DNA of 64,000 bases. It comes from JBBQXY01 sp051004815. Its GTDB lineage: Bacteria; Chloroflexota; Ktedonobacteria; Ktedonobacterales; Ktedonobacteraceae. Shown piece after piece: positions 41,881 to 50,282 of the stretch. A program made the translations under genes and the position numbers. The notes under the pieces are model-generated. The model was not told the origin of the DNA and did no database searches. It worked only from the letters and a program-made list of their open reading frames with translations. Location: positions 12,184 through 76,183 of the forward strand of contig JBPCJY010000227.1 of the NCBI GenBank assembly GCA_051004815.1. Direction: 5' to 3'. How positions within the stretch are numbered: the first letter of the stretch is position 1; every line of letters starts with the position of its first letter.

Positions 41881-44040
41881 ATGGCTATCAAGATTATTAG
41901 TACTCATGTGCCAACGCAAGACTACAACATAGGGCATGTCTCTATTGATCTTAGTCGGAAAACCGCAGTTCTGATACGACAGTCAAATAAAAAGGCTGAC
42001 AAAGATCATTATGAGTCTCGTTTGTTACAAGAAAATCTTGTCCCAATAGCAATGAAGCTTAGGGGAGAAACGGATATAACAAACATCCTTGTCTTTGACG
42101 AAGGTGCTGGCATATCAGGAACAAAGGGCTACGACGAACGACCGAAATTATCAAAACTCTATCTCGATATCGAGAACGGCATAGTAGGCAGTGTTGTCGT
42201 CGCCCGTGCTGATAGGTTGTTTCGTGATAAGCATTTCTTAAACTCTGGCATGTTTACCGAGTTGGCAGAAAAAAAGCGGGTTATCCTTATTATGCCTGGG
42301 AAGTGTGTGTATGATTTCACCAACTATAATGACCTCAAGGCATTTCAAAAAGATATGCAGGATGCGTACAACTACATTGCAACGCATGTCAAGTACATGA
42401 ACGATACTCGTGACCAGAAGATGCAGAGAGGTTTATATGGTGGAGGAGGCTTACCTGCCCCCTATGTGATTGACAAAAACGTGTGGAAGGATGAGCAAGT
42501 ACCTATCATTTATCAGCCCTGGTTAGAGCCAGCTATTGATCTCTTTAGAAGGTTCAAAACTTATGACTTTTCCATGGGCCACATCTGCCGGTATATTGAG
42601 AGCTTACCATACATCTTTCCCGTCCCTTCTTTTGAGGATACGCAACGCTACATGTTTAGAACAAATATGCTCTTGGTGACAGGTGGCTATATGCTTAGTG
42701 ATATCTCAACAGTGAGAAAGTTCTTAAGCAATTTAACTCTTGGAGGATATGCGAAGCTTGGAAAAGATGCAGACGGAAACGAGTTATTGTTACCCGATGC
42801 GTTTGAAGCGGCTATTCCCTTTGACTTACTTGATGCTGCATATGCTGCCATCACTGGATATCACATCGATGGGGCTCACTTTGAAGGGAAGAAGAATACC
42901 ACGCGATACATGCGATGCAATCCGCAAGGACCAGCAGCCTTACTTCATGGCATGTTGACGAGCGAGCAAGGACATATCGGGGTACACACTGGCTCTCACA
43001 TCTATGAGTACCGATGTTATGAACAGTTAGAGCGGCACGGATATACCTATAAAATCCGCCATCTTTCTGAGTCTCATACCCTTTGGACACTGCCATGCCA
43101 TGAACAAGACATGATTATCCTGAAGCGATTGTACGAATATGCCGAACACGATCCTGATATGGCAGACAGGGTACAGAAAGCATTTCAGAGTATGCAAGGA
43201 CAAGAGATAAATGAAACTAATCTTCTTATCCAGCAGACTGAACAGACGCAGCAACGGATAAACAGGCTTGACTTCTTACTCACAAACCCCAACATTCCTT
43301 TGGATGAGGCAACAGCAACAAAATATGCACAAGACCTTGCTGAGCTACGCCCCAAATTAGCGCGTTTAGTGAAGAAACAAGAAGTGCAGTCAGATATTGA
43401 TCCAGGGAAAACTATTAAAAACTTTTACTTTATTCTGTCCCACTTGCCGACCGAGTTTGAAAAACAGGGGATAGATGTACAAAAGCAAATCATGAGCAAG
43501 CTTGTCAAACAAGTCACAGTCAATAACCTTGCTCCGCACTTGTTCAGTCTTTACATTGTTTGGCAAGACGGTATCGCCATTAAACCAGATGTAGCGTTAC
43601 TATGGAGAGGGGTCGCACTCAAAGATATGGAGGGATGGAGTAAGGAAGAAGACGATATTATCGGTAGCCTTTGGCCGAAGACATCGCACCTTGAGGTCAT
43701 GCGTGCTTTGCCGTATCGCAGTTGGATGAATATTGTCCAACGGGCAGCTTTCCTCAGAGTCAAACGAGAGGTTCGATATGGAAGACGCAAAGTAAACACC
43801 TATGACGAAGGCATGACATATTCTGATCTGGTTGCAGCGATGGAGTATGCGGACGCCGAAGATAGCACATATATGTGCATGAAAGTAAATGAGCTTGCAG
43901 CAAAGACGGATAAAGGGGAGATATCTGCTTATTGGCCTATGCCGCTTGATGTTGTCAGCTTTAGCGCAATTATCAGTAATGGAGAGGAGCTATCCAGACT
44001 ACCACTCACTATAAACTTTGATTGTATACAAAGTTTATAG
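41881..44040 (+). CDS. Large serine recombinase (integrase)
   Basis: 719 aa. The N-terminal resolvase-type catalytic domain has AVLIRQSNKKAD (nucleophile Ser near 35), DEGAGISGTKGYDERPKLSKLYLDIENG and VVVARADRLFRD. A recombinase domain and zinc-ribbon-like region follow (about 190-400), then a coiled coil (about 430-500, LLIQQTEQTQQRINRLDFLL) and an extra C-terminal HTH-like part (WSKEEDDIIGSLWP). Such enzymes integrate phages, ICEs or transposons. The stop codon lies inside a perfect hairpin and the gene abuts a 5'-truncated DUF1003 gene, which suggests that this is the element's end. Confidence 0.85.
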   Translation: MAIKIISTHVPTQDYNIGHVSIDLSRKTAVLIRQSNKKADKDHYESRLLQENLVPIAMKLRGETDITNILVFDEGAGISGTKGYDERPKLSKLYLDIENGIVGSVVVARADRLFRDKHFLNSGMFTELAEKKRVILIMPGKCVYDFTNYNDLKAFQKDMQDAYNYIATHVKYMNDTRDQKMQRGLYGGGGLPAPYVIDKNVWKDEQVPIIYQPWLEPAIDLFRRFKTYDFSMGHICRYIESLPYIFPVPSFEDTQRYMFRTNMLLVTGGYMLSDISTVRKFLSNLTLGGYAKLGKDADGNELLLPDAFEAAIPFDLLDAAYAAITGYHIDGAHFEGKKNTTRYMRCNPQGPAALLHGMLTSEQGHIGVHTGSHIYEYRCYEQLERHGYTYKIRHLSESHTLWTLPCHEQDMIILKRLYEYAEHDPDMADRVQKAFQSMQGQEINETNLLIQQTEQTQQRINRLDFLLTNPNIPLDEATATKYAQDLAELRPKLARLVKKQEVQSDIDPGKTIKNFYFILSHLPTEFEKQGIDVQKQIMSKLVKQVTVNNLAPHLFSLYIVWQDGIAIKPDVALLWRGVALKDMEGWSKEEDDIIGSLWPKTSHLEVMRALPYRSWMNIVQRAAFLRVKREVRYGRRKVNTYDEGMTYSDLVAAMEYADAEDSTYMCMKVNELAAKTDKGEISAYWPMPLDVVSFSAIISNGEELSRLPLTINFDCIQSL

Positions 44041-44057
44041 TGAGTGGTAGTCTGGAT
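43992..44057. terminator. Perfect 29-bp hairpin at the element end, spanning the recombinase stop and the DUF1003 remnant
   Basis: The arms 43992-44020 and 44029-44057 are exact complements around ATTGTATA. The left arm encodes the last residues of the recombinase. The right arm contains the first codons of the truncated DUF1003 frame. It may be both terminator and part of the recombination site. Confidence 0.8.
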
Positions 44058-44436
44058 CGCAGCCAATGCCACCATTGTTCACTTTGATCCTCTGCCGTGG
44101 CCGCTTTTGCTCACCTTGGCTTCGGTACCACAACTGCCACTCATGATTGTCATTATGGTCGGACAAGGCTTACTGGGACGAAAGCAGGAGTTACAATCCG
44201 AGGAACAGTTCAATACGACAATAAAGACCTATCATGATATCGAGCAGATTACGGCTCACCTTTCGGCGCAAGATGATGAACTACTCAAGCAGTCGCATAT
44301 GATTATACACCTGCTCATGGCTTCTGGTATTACGGCTGAACAATTGGCAGACATCCAGACGCAAGCGTTGGCACAACACAAAGCGGAAAATAGTGCCAAT
44401 ATAGCAACAGCCAGCAATGGGGTAACTCCAAGGTAG
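44044..44436 (+). pseudogene. DUF1003 membrane protein, 5'-truncated
   Basis: The remaining 130 codons begin in the middle of the first membrane helix (VVWIAANA). They continue with HFDPLPWPLLLTLASVPQLPLMIVIMVGQ, the DUF1003 second helix, and a helical tail (YHDIEQITAHLSAQDDELLKQ). DUF1003 proteins normally have a further 40-60 residues before this point. No start with a ribosome-binding site is seen; GTG at 44044 lies in the hairpin. Insertion of the serine-recombinase element most likely removed the 5' part. Confidence 0.75.
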
Positions 44437-44455
44437 TTACCCCATTGCTGGCTGT
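44407..44455. terminator. 21-bp hairpin containing the DUF1003 stop codon
   Basis: The arms 44407-44427 and 44435-44455 are exact complements around a 7-nt loop. The TAG at 44434-44436 lies at the loop edge. It serves the DUF1003 remnant and the convergent small membrane gene. Confidence 0.75.
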
Positions 44456-44477
44456 ATTACTTTCGGCCAACCGCGAA

Positions 44478-44642
44478 CTATAAGCGTCGTGTGCGGGCTC
44501 TCATTACAAGGTTGTAAACTAATACGATCACAGCCAGAATGAGCAGGATGTGAATGAGGAAGCTCCCTACATGGAAGACGACAAAACCCAGCAACCAAAG
44601 TACTACGAGGACAACAAAGAGTCCCCAAAGTGCGCCAAACAT
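44478..44642 (-). CDS. lmo0937-type small membrane protein
   Basis: 54 aa, two hydrophobic segments (WGLFVVLVVLWLLGFVVF and SFLIHILLILAVIVLVYNLV) and a short basic tail. This matches the small lmo0937 family, which appears in many stress-related loci without a known function. AAAGGAAA precedes the ATG at 44642. A longer frame starting at 44675 has no ribosome-binding site. Confidence 0.8.
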   Translation of the reverse strand: MFGALWGLFVVLVVLWLLGFVVFHVGSFLIHILLILAVIVLVYNLVMRARTRRL

Positions 44643-44921
44643 TATGTATTTCCTTTCTTCATGGAAAATGAACATTTCATGGGTAACATCCTCTTTTTCT
44701 ATGGAGGAGGATTTTACCCTCTTCTCACCGCTAGAGTAAACACGCGTAACCTTTCGCCAAAGTTTTACAAAACCCTCTAAAAAAGGTTAGAAATTGCTTA
44801 GCCCGTTTAAGCTTGTCAACTCAGGAGAGTTGCTGTACTCTATAGACAGGCTATTTGTTACTACGCGGACTTCTCGCCGCCTGCGGACTCTGCTGGCGAA
44901 TGAGACCATGAGTGTATTGTG

Positions 44922-45039
44922 CCAGGGCTGATTACCTCTCCCCCAGAGAGGGTGGCAAGGGATCGCCCCTACTATACACGGGCTTGCCAAGCCGATTCGT
45001 TCGTGTATAGTAGGGGCGATCCCTTGCGGTCGCCCTGGT
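44922..45039. repeat. Palindromic dispersed repeat, copy C (opposite orientation to copy A)
   Basis: Reads CCAGGGCTGATTACCTC to GGTCGCCCTGGT, the reverse complement of copy A at 18352, with matching internal hairpin arms around GGGATCGCCCCTACTATA. It accounts for most of the 430-bp gap before the ABC exporter. Nothing else is seen there. Confidence 0.85.
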
Positions 45040-45072
45040 AACCCTTGCTAGGAACGCTAAGGAGCTATGTAT

Positions 45073-46056
45073 ATGTCTGCAGATGCGCAGACAACGGCGC
45101 AACAGGCCAATGTGCAAGCGCAACAGGGTGCGGCACAAAAGGATGAGGCTATCGTCGTTGACAATTTCAGCAAAAGTTACGACTCGCGCCGAGTCGTTGA
45201 TCAATTACGATTTACCGTTCATAGCGGTGAAGTGTTTGCCTTGCTGGGGCCAAATGGCGCAGGCAAGACAACGACCGTCGAGACATTGGAAGGCTATCGC
45301 ACACCAGACCAGGGCAGTGTGCGCGTGCTGGGACTCGACCCCGTACGCGAGGCCCAGGCATTGAAGCCACAAATTGGCGTCATGCTGCAACAGGATGGCC
45401 TCTACCCAGGACTCACGGCCCACGAGGTGTTGCGCCTCTTCGCGGGCTACTACCAACACGCGCAAGATGTTGCGGCATTGTTGGAACGCGTCGGCCTCAC
45501 GGCGGCGGCAAAAACGCGCTGCCGACGCCTCTCCGGTGGGCAAAAACGCCGTCTGGCACTGGCAGTCGCGTTGATTGGCAAGCCACGGCTGCTATTTCTT
45601 GACGAGCCGACGGCGGGCATGGACCCCCAGGCACGCCTGGCAACGTGGGAAATCATTCGCGAGTTGAAGCAGCAGGGAGCAACTGTACTGCTGACAACAC
45701 ATTTGATGGATGAGGCAGAACGACTGGCTGACCGCGTCGCGATTATTGATCATGGTCGGTTAATCGCGCTCGATACGCCAGAGCAGATGACAGGTGTGCA
45801 AAACGCCACCGTTGTGCGCTTTGTCGCCCCGACAGGACTAGACTGCACGACATTGGCGACGTTGCCCTATGCTAAGAAGGCAGAGGAGGTACGCCCCGGC
45901 AGCTACGTCATCGAGGCAGAGAGCATACCGGCACTACTGGCGGAACTAACGGCGTGGTTACGCGACAACAACATTACACTCTCCGAACTGCGGGTAGGAC
46001 ATGGCTCACTGGAAGACCTGTTCCTGCGCTTAACGGGAACAGAGGTACGAGATTAA
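45073..46056 (+). CDS. ABC-2-type exporter, ATP-binding subunit
   Basis: 327 aa. Walker A GPNGAGKTT (about 66-74), Q-loop VMLQQDG, signature LSGGQKRR, Walker B LLFLDEPT and H-loop TTHLMDEAE, then an extra domain typical of drug/daunorubicin-type exporters (DrrA-like). It energises the permease that starts 2 nt after its stop. AAGGAG stands 8 nt before the ATG at 45073, which is preferred over an ATG two codons earlier. The substrate is unknown. Confidence 0.9.
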   Translation: MSADAQTTAQQANVQAQQGAAQKDEAIVVDNFSKSYDSRRVVDQLRFTVHSGEVFALLGPNGAGKTTTVETLEGYRTPDQGSVRVLGLDPVREAQALKPQIGVMLQQDGLYPGLTAHEVLRLFAGYYQHAQDVAALLERVGLTAAAKTRCRRLSGGQKRRLALAVALIGKPRLLFLDEPTAGMDPQARLATWEIIRELKQQGATVLLTTHLMDEAERLADRVAIIDHGRLIALDTPEQMTGVQNATVVRFVAPTGLDCTTLATLPYAKKAEEVRPGSYVIEAESIPALLAELTAWLRDNNITLSELRVGHGSLEDLFLRLTGTEVRD

Positions 46057-46057
46057 A

Positions 46058-46843
46058 ATGGCAACACAGAGCATCGAGCAACACGCTCCCAATCCCAACA
46101 CTAAGGCTGCATCGCCAACGCGCCAGATACTGATACAGACGCGCTTTGAAATACTCCTGACACTGAGACGCGGCGAGAATATCTTGATTACCTTGATCGT
46201 ACCAGTCATACTGCTGATCTTTTTTGCCTCGTTGAATATTGTGCCAACTACCAATGGGCGAGCGATTACTTTTCTTTTACCAGGCATCCTTGCCCTGGCG
46301 ATTATGGCCGCTGGTATGGTGAATCTGGGCATCGCCACGGCATATGAACGCTACTATGGAGTGCTGAAGCGGTTGGGTAGTTCGCCCTTGCCACGAAGCG
46401 GTTTAATTATTGCCAAGGTTATCTCCATCCTGATCCTGGAAGTTGTCCAGGTTATACTCCTGGTAGGGGTGGCTATCTTGCTCTACGGCTGGCAACCTGC
46501 CGGTTCGCCATGGTTAACGCTGTTGACGCTGGCATTAGGTACAATCACGTTTGCCGCTATTGGGCTGGCCATGGCGGGAGCTTTACGGGCGGAAATCACG
46601 CTGGCGGGGGCCAATGCCCTCTTCTTGCTTTTCGTTCTTATCGGTGGGGGTATCCTGCCATTGAGTCACCTGCCTGCTCCGGTGGCCGCTATCGCGCAGG
46701 TGCTTCCTGCCGCCGCCCTAACCCAGGCACTACAGGCTTCGATGAGTAATAGCGCGGCATTCCCAGGTTTTGCCTTGCTCGTACTGGCAATATGGGCCAT
46801 CGTCGTACTTTTTGTCGCTATCCGCACGTTCCAATGGGAGTAA
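46058..46843 (+). CDS. ABC-2-type exporter, permease subunit
   Basis: 261 aa with six membrane segments (ILITLIVPVILLIFFASL, ITFLLPGILALAIMAAGMVNLGIATAYERYYGVLKRLGSSPL and so on). The sequence ERYYGVLKRLGSSPLPRSGLIIAK is the typical ABC-2 coupling region. It is the partner of the ATPase directly upstream; together they form a likely drug or lipid exporter. Confidence 0.88.
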   Translation: MATQSIEQHAPNPNTKAASPTRQILIQTRFEILLTLRRGENILITLIVPVILLIFFASLNIVPTTNGRAITFLLPGILALAIMAAGMVNLGIATAYERYYGVLKRLGSSPLPRSGLIIAKVISILILEVVQVILLVGVAILLYGWQPAGSPWLTLLTLALGTITFAAIGLAMAGALRAEITLAGANALFLLFVLIGGGILPLSHLPAPVAAIAQVLPAAALTQALQASMSNSAAFPGFALLVLAIWAIVVLFVAIRTFQWE

Positions 46844-46852
46844 GTTTATTCT

Positions 46853-47383
46853 ATGACCCATACAGAGAAAGAGACGGCCACAACGATAGGTATCATCGTG
46901 GCCGTTTGTCGCAATGCAGAGCCAGGATTACCCAAACCCGTTGTAGAGGCTATTGAACTCGTTGCCGATCATGGTGTAGAGGGCGATTATCACGCGGGCA
47001 AGTTTGTCCGCCATCGCTACCTGGCCAGGAAAGATCCGACACGGCCCAATCTTCGCCAGGTCTGTCTGGTCGATGCCAGCGTCTTTCCCTATTTGGCGGC
47101 ACAGGACATACATATTGGCCCAGGCATGATGGGCGAGAATATTACCGTCACAGGTTTTGCCTTAATGCAACTCCCTCCTGGTACGCGGTTAACCATTGGC
47201 TCAGCGGAGATTGAGCTGACAGAGGTACGCAATCCTTGCTTGCAACTGAATGGCATTGACCCGCGCTTACTCAAGGCCGTGGTGGTCAAAGAAAACGGGC
47301 ATAGGCTATTTCTGGCTGGCCTGATGGCGCGTGTCCTACACGGTGGGGCCGTCAAAGCAGGAGATCAGATCAGGAGAAAATGA
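46853..47383 (+). CDS. MOSC domain protein
   Basis: 176 aa. The MOSC core is present (VEAIELVADHGVEGDYHAGKF, VCLVDASVFPYLAAQ, GPGMMGENITVTGFALMQLPPGTRLTIG) and the conserved Cys is in EVRNPCLQLNGIDPRL. MOSC proteins carry sulfur for molybdenum cofactor or detoxify N-hydroxylated bases; the exact role is unclear. It follows the ABC exporter at 10 nt and is likely in the same operon. Confidence 0.88.
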   Translation: MTHTEKETATTIGIIVAVCRNAEPGLPKPVVEAIELVADHGVEGDYHAGKFVRHRYLARKDPTRPNLRQVCLVDASVFPYLAAQDIHIGPGMMGENITVTGFALMQLPPGTRLTIGSAEIELTEVRNPCLQLNGIDPRLLKAVVVKENGHRLFLAGLMARVLHGGAVKAGDQIRRK

Positions 47384-47470
47384 ATGGAACAAGATTTTCT
47401 TGACGAGATGATCGAGGAATCGACACAGAGAAACCCAGAATTTCCCTCTTTAATGGAGGAGGCACGCCTA
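47384..47470 (+). pseudogene. N-terminal stub of an Xre-family antitoxin-like gene
   Basis: ATG follows the MOSC stop directly (AGGAGAAAATGA gives a ribosome-binding site). The first 29 codons, EQDFLDEMIEESTQRNPEFPSLMEEARL, match the helical start of XRE/HigA-like regulators (..RTARNPEFPALVEAA..). The HTH is missing: the frame then runs antisense through the VKOR gene. It looks like a truncated gene whose end was lost at the VKOR junction. Confidence 0.55.
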
Positions 47471-47980
47471 TTGTCGGTTACGCGCAGAGGTAAGGGTGCG
47501 TTGCTCATCCGTACTGGCGGGTTCTGGCTCATTGTGTGGTTGTTGCAGTTGTGCCAGCGTCATGAGGAAGATGATGAGGATAATGACGTGGAGGGCGGTA
47601 CACCAGGCACAAATTGTATGCAAACGTACAAGCTCGACGTAGACCAGGTAGAGGACAGTGACCATGCCCACGAGTGCCAGGAGGAATTGCGCGATCCGCA
47701 CCCTGCGTTGCAGAGCTACCGAACGCCAGCCAATAGCAGCCAGGACAGCAAAGGCGAGGCACCAGACAAGTCCAGGGACGCTGATGGGAATGGTTGTGCC
47801 AGGAATGACTGAGAAGGGGCTAGAGAGGACACGCGCACAATCAACGATGCCGTTAGCAGAGCAGACAAGTGGAACGTTTTCGTAGTGGACGGCAGTGAGG
47901 TATATGGAAATACCTACTCCCACCAATGAGAGTAGCAATAGCAGTAGTTGTCCTCTGAAACGTTGCAATTGGTTCACCAC
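47468..47980 (-). CDS. Vitamin K epoxide reductase (VKOR) family protein
   Basis: 170 aa, four to five membrane segments. The active-site pair is in HTICAWCTALH (CxxC) and the loop cysteines are in PLVCSANGIVDCARVLSS. This is the bacterial VKOR, which reoxidises a DsbA-like partner to form disulfides outside the cytoplasm, passing electrons to quinone. No fused or adjacent thioredoxin-like domain is visible. It is convergent with the MOSC operon. Confidence 0.88.
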   Translation of the reverse strand: MVNQLQRFRGQLLLLLLSLVGVGISIYLTAVHYENVPLVCSANGIVDCARVLSSPFSVIPGTTIPISVPGLVWCLAFAVLAAIGWRSVALQRRVRIAQFLLALVGMVTVLYLVYVELVRLHTICAWCTALHVIILIIFLMTLAQLQQPHNEPEPASTDEQRTLTSARNRQ

Positions 47981-48141
47981 TTGCCTCTTTAGCTCCGATC
48001 TCTATGAATTGTTTGTAACTGTACTGTTCCAACAACCGTCATGTGACAGGCCGCCTTCGGCGGCAAAGAAGGAGAGGAATCTGGGGATACCCCAGACCCC
48101 AGCAAAGGGCTGCCGCCCTCTGCACTCCTGCTTGCTCCTAT

Positions 48142-49161
48142 TTATGCGACAGGTGGGGTGACGCGTTCTGAGAAGTGGCAGGCGGCGTAATGTTCGCGGC
48201 CCTCTTTCGCTTCAAAAGCGGGTTCCACTTCGCGGCAAATTTGCTGCGCCATAGGGCAGCGTGTATGGAAACGGCAACCTGCCGGGATATTGATGGGGCT
48301 TGGCAGGTCGCCCGACAGGATGATACGGTGCCGGTTTTTCTCAATCTGGGGGTCGGGAATGGGTACGGCTGAAAGCAACGCCAGCGTGTAGGGATGCTTG
48401 GGGGCCGCGTAAAGTTCATCGCGGTCGGATATCTCAACAATTTTCCCAAGGTACATAACCGCGATGCGGTCGGCGACGTGGCGCACGACGCTGAGGTCAT
48501 GCGAGACAAAGAGATAGGTCAGGTTAAATTGTTGCTGGAGGCGTTGCAACAGATTGAGGACCTGCGCACGCACAGAGACATCCAGTGCCGAGACAGGTTC
48601 GTCAGCGACGACGAACTCTGGATTAATGGATAGCGCACGCGCCACCGCGATACGTTGCCGTTGTCCACCGCTGAACTCGTGTGGGTAGCGATCGATGTAC
48701 TCCGGGCGTAAACCGACGACGCGCAGCAGGTCAGCCGTCTTATCATGAATCTCACTTTTTGAGCCAATGTTAAAGATGTGCATGGGTTCGGCGATCAATG
48801 ACCCGATGGTAAAACGTGGATTGAGCGAGGCATAGGGGTCCTGGAAGATCATCTGCACACGGCGGCGCATCTGACGCAATTCTTCACCCTCCATATGTGC
48901 CAGGTCCTGGTCGCCGAAGAGGATTTGGCCGGCGGTCGGCTTATATAGCCGTATTAGCGTGCGCCCAATGGTAGTTTTACCAGAACCACTTTCTCCGACG
49001 AGGCCCATTGTTTGGCCGCGCTCAATCGATAAACTGACACCATCGACGGCCCGTACATAGCCAACCACCCGTTGCAAAATGATGCCTTTGGTGAGTGGGA
49101 AGTACATCTTGAGATCGCGCACGTCTAAAAGTGTTTTACTCCCTACAAGCGTGTCTGCCAT
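48142..49161 (-). CDS. dppF: Oligopeptide/dipeptide ABC transporter ATPase (DppF/OppF-type)
   Basis: 339 aa. Walker A GESGSGKTT, signature SGGQRQR, Walker B FVVADEPVSALD and the C-terminal oligopeptide/dipeptide transporter domain (PHPYTLALLSAVP, GCRFHTRCPMA). It is the second ATPase of a five-gene peptide importer transcribed from 54145 down to 48142. AGGAG precedes the ATG. Confidence 0.9.
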   Translation of the reverse strand: MADTLVGSKTLLDVRDLKMYFPLTKGIILQRVVGYVRAVDGVSLSIERGQTMGLVGESGSGKTTIGRTLIRLYKPTAGQILFGDQDLAHMEGEELRQMRRRVQMIFQDPYASLNPRFTIGSLIAEPMHIFNIGSKSEIHDKTADLLRVVGLRPEYIDRYPHEFSGGQRQRIAVARALSINPEFVVADEPVSALDVSVRAQVLNLLQRLQQQFNLTYLFVSHDLSVVRHVADRIAVMYLGKIVEISDRDELYAAPKHPYTLALLSAVPIPDPQIEKNRHRIILSGDLPSPINIPAGCRFHTRCPMAQQICREVEPAFEAKEGREHYAACHFSERVTPPVA

Positions 49162-49179
49162 CTTATTCTCCTTAGATGT

Positions 49180-50250
49180 CTATGATTTTGCCTCTACCGA
49201 AGTTTCAACGGCAGCTCGCATTGCATCCAGCCTTGTTTGGCGGCGTTTTTCCGCGTAAGCCTGTTCTTTGGGATCGGTCACATCGACCCAGCACGCTTTA
49301 CGATGGGCAGCCATGCCAGCTACTGGGTCGAGCGGAGGCATAGTGCGACAGATAGCGCGAGCGAAAGCACAGCGCGGCATGAATGGACAGCCAGGAGGCG
49401 GCTTCAGCAGATCAGGCGGCGATCCTTCAATCGTTCTGAGTAGATCAGTTCTTTTCTCATCCAGGCGCGGCACTGACGCCAGCAAACCCAATGTATAGGG
49501 ATGGCGCGGATGAGCAAATAGTTCATTGGTCGGAGCCGTCTCGACTACCTTACCGGCATACATGACCACGACCCGGTCGGTCAGACCCGCCACGACGCCT
49601 AGATCATGGGTAATGATGATGACCGCCGTGCCGAACTCATCGCACACACCGCTGATTAACTCAAGTATTTGTGCCTGCACGGTCACATCCAGAGCGGTGG
49701 TTGGCTCGTCGGCAATCAACAATTTCGGGTTACAGGCCAGGGAGATGGCGATCATGACACGCTGGCGCATGCCACCACTAAACTGGTGGGGATAGGAGTT
49801 GATACGTGCCTTGGCATCGGGTATCCCTACCTGTTCAAGGAGCGAAACGGCCCGTTTGAGGGCTTGATCCTGGCTGAGCTTGAGGTGGATGCGCAAACCT
49901 TCCGAGATCTGTTTGCCGACGGTCATCGTGGGATTGAGACAGGTCATAGGGTCCTGGAAGATCATGCCAATTTGACCACCGCGAATTTTGCGCATGCCAC
50001 TCTCAGGCAAGTCCAGTAAATCTTGATCGCCAAACAGAATGCTCCCACCTGCATATACTCCCGGTGGTTGCGGAATCAGGCGCATAATGGAGAGGGCGGT
50101 CACGCTTTTCCCGCAGCCGCTCTCCCCCACAATGCCAACTTTCTCGCCGGGTTTAATGGAAAAGCTGACGCCATCGACAGCACGCACCGAGCCTGCTTTT
50201 ATTTTAAAATGGAGCTTGAGGTCTTTTACCTCGAGCAAATTTTCTCCCAA
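49180..50250 (-). CDS. dppD: Oligopeptide/dipeptide ABC transporter ATPase (DppD/OppD-type)
   Basis: 356 aa. Walker A GESGCGKS, signature SGGMRQR, Walker B LLIADEPTTALD and the oligopeptide tail (HPRHPYTLGLLASVP, GCPFMPRCAFA). TTG start with AAGGAGA 8 nt upstream. It pairs with the DppF-type ATPase immediately downstream (18-nt gap). Confidence 0.9.
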   Translation of the reverse strand: MGENLLEVKDLKLHFKIKAGSVRAVDGVSFSIKPGEKVGIVGESGCGKSVTALSIMRLIPQPPGVYAGGSILFGDQDLLDLPESGMRKIRGGQIGMIFQDPMTCLNPTMTVGKQISEGLRIHLKLSQDQALKRAVSLLEQVGIPDAKARINSYPHQFSGGMRQRVMIAISLACNPKLLIADEPTTALDVTVQAQILELISGVCDEFGTAVIIITHDLGVVAGLTDRVVVMYAGKVVETAPTNELFAHPRHPYTLGLLASVPRLDEKRTDLLRTIEGSPPDLLKPPPGCPFMPRCAFARAICRTMPPLDPVAGMAAHRKACWVDVTDPKEQAYAEKRRQTRLDAMRAAVETSVEAKS

Positions 50251-50282
50251 GTTCGTATCTCCTTTCGCACCATGGTACTGAA

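Noticed and set aside
13425..44055. GTGGTAGTCT shared by 13430-13440 and the recombinase junction at 44044 as a pair of attachment sites
   Set aside because: Only about 10 bp match and the flanks differ. At this length chance is likely, and the 13.4-kb copy lies inside another mobile cassette.
47384..47812. 142-codon + strand gene after MOSC
   Set aside because: Only the first ~29 codons look real. The rest is antisense to the VKOR gene, whose membrane segments and CxxC motifs are clear.
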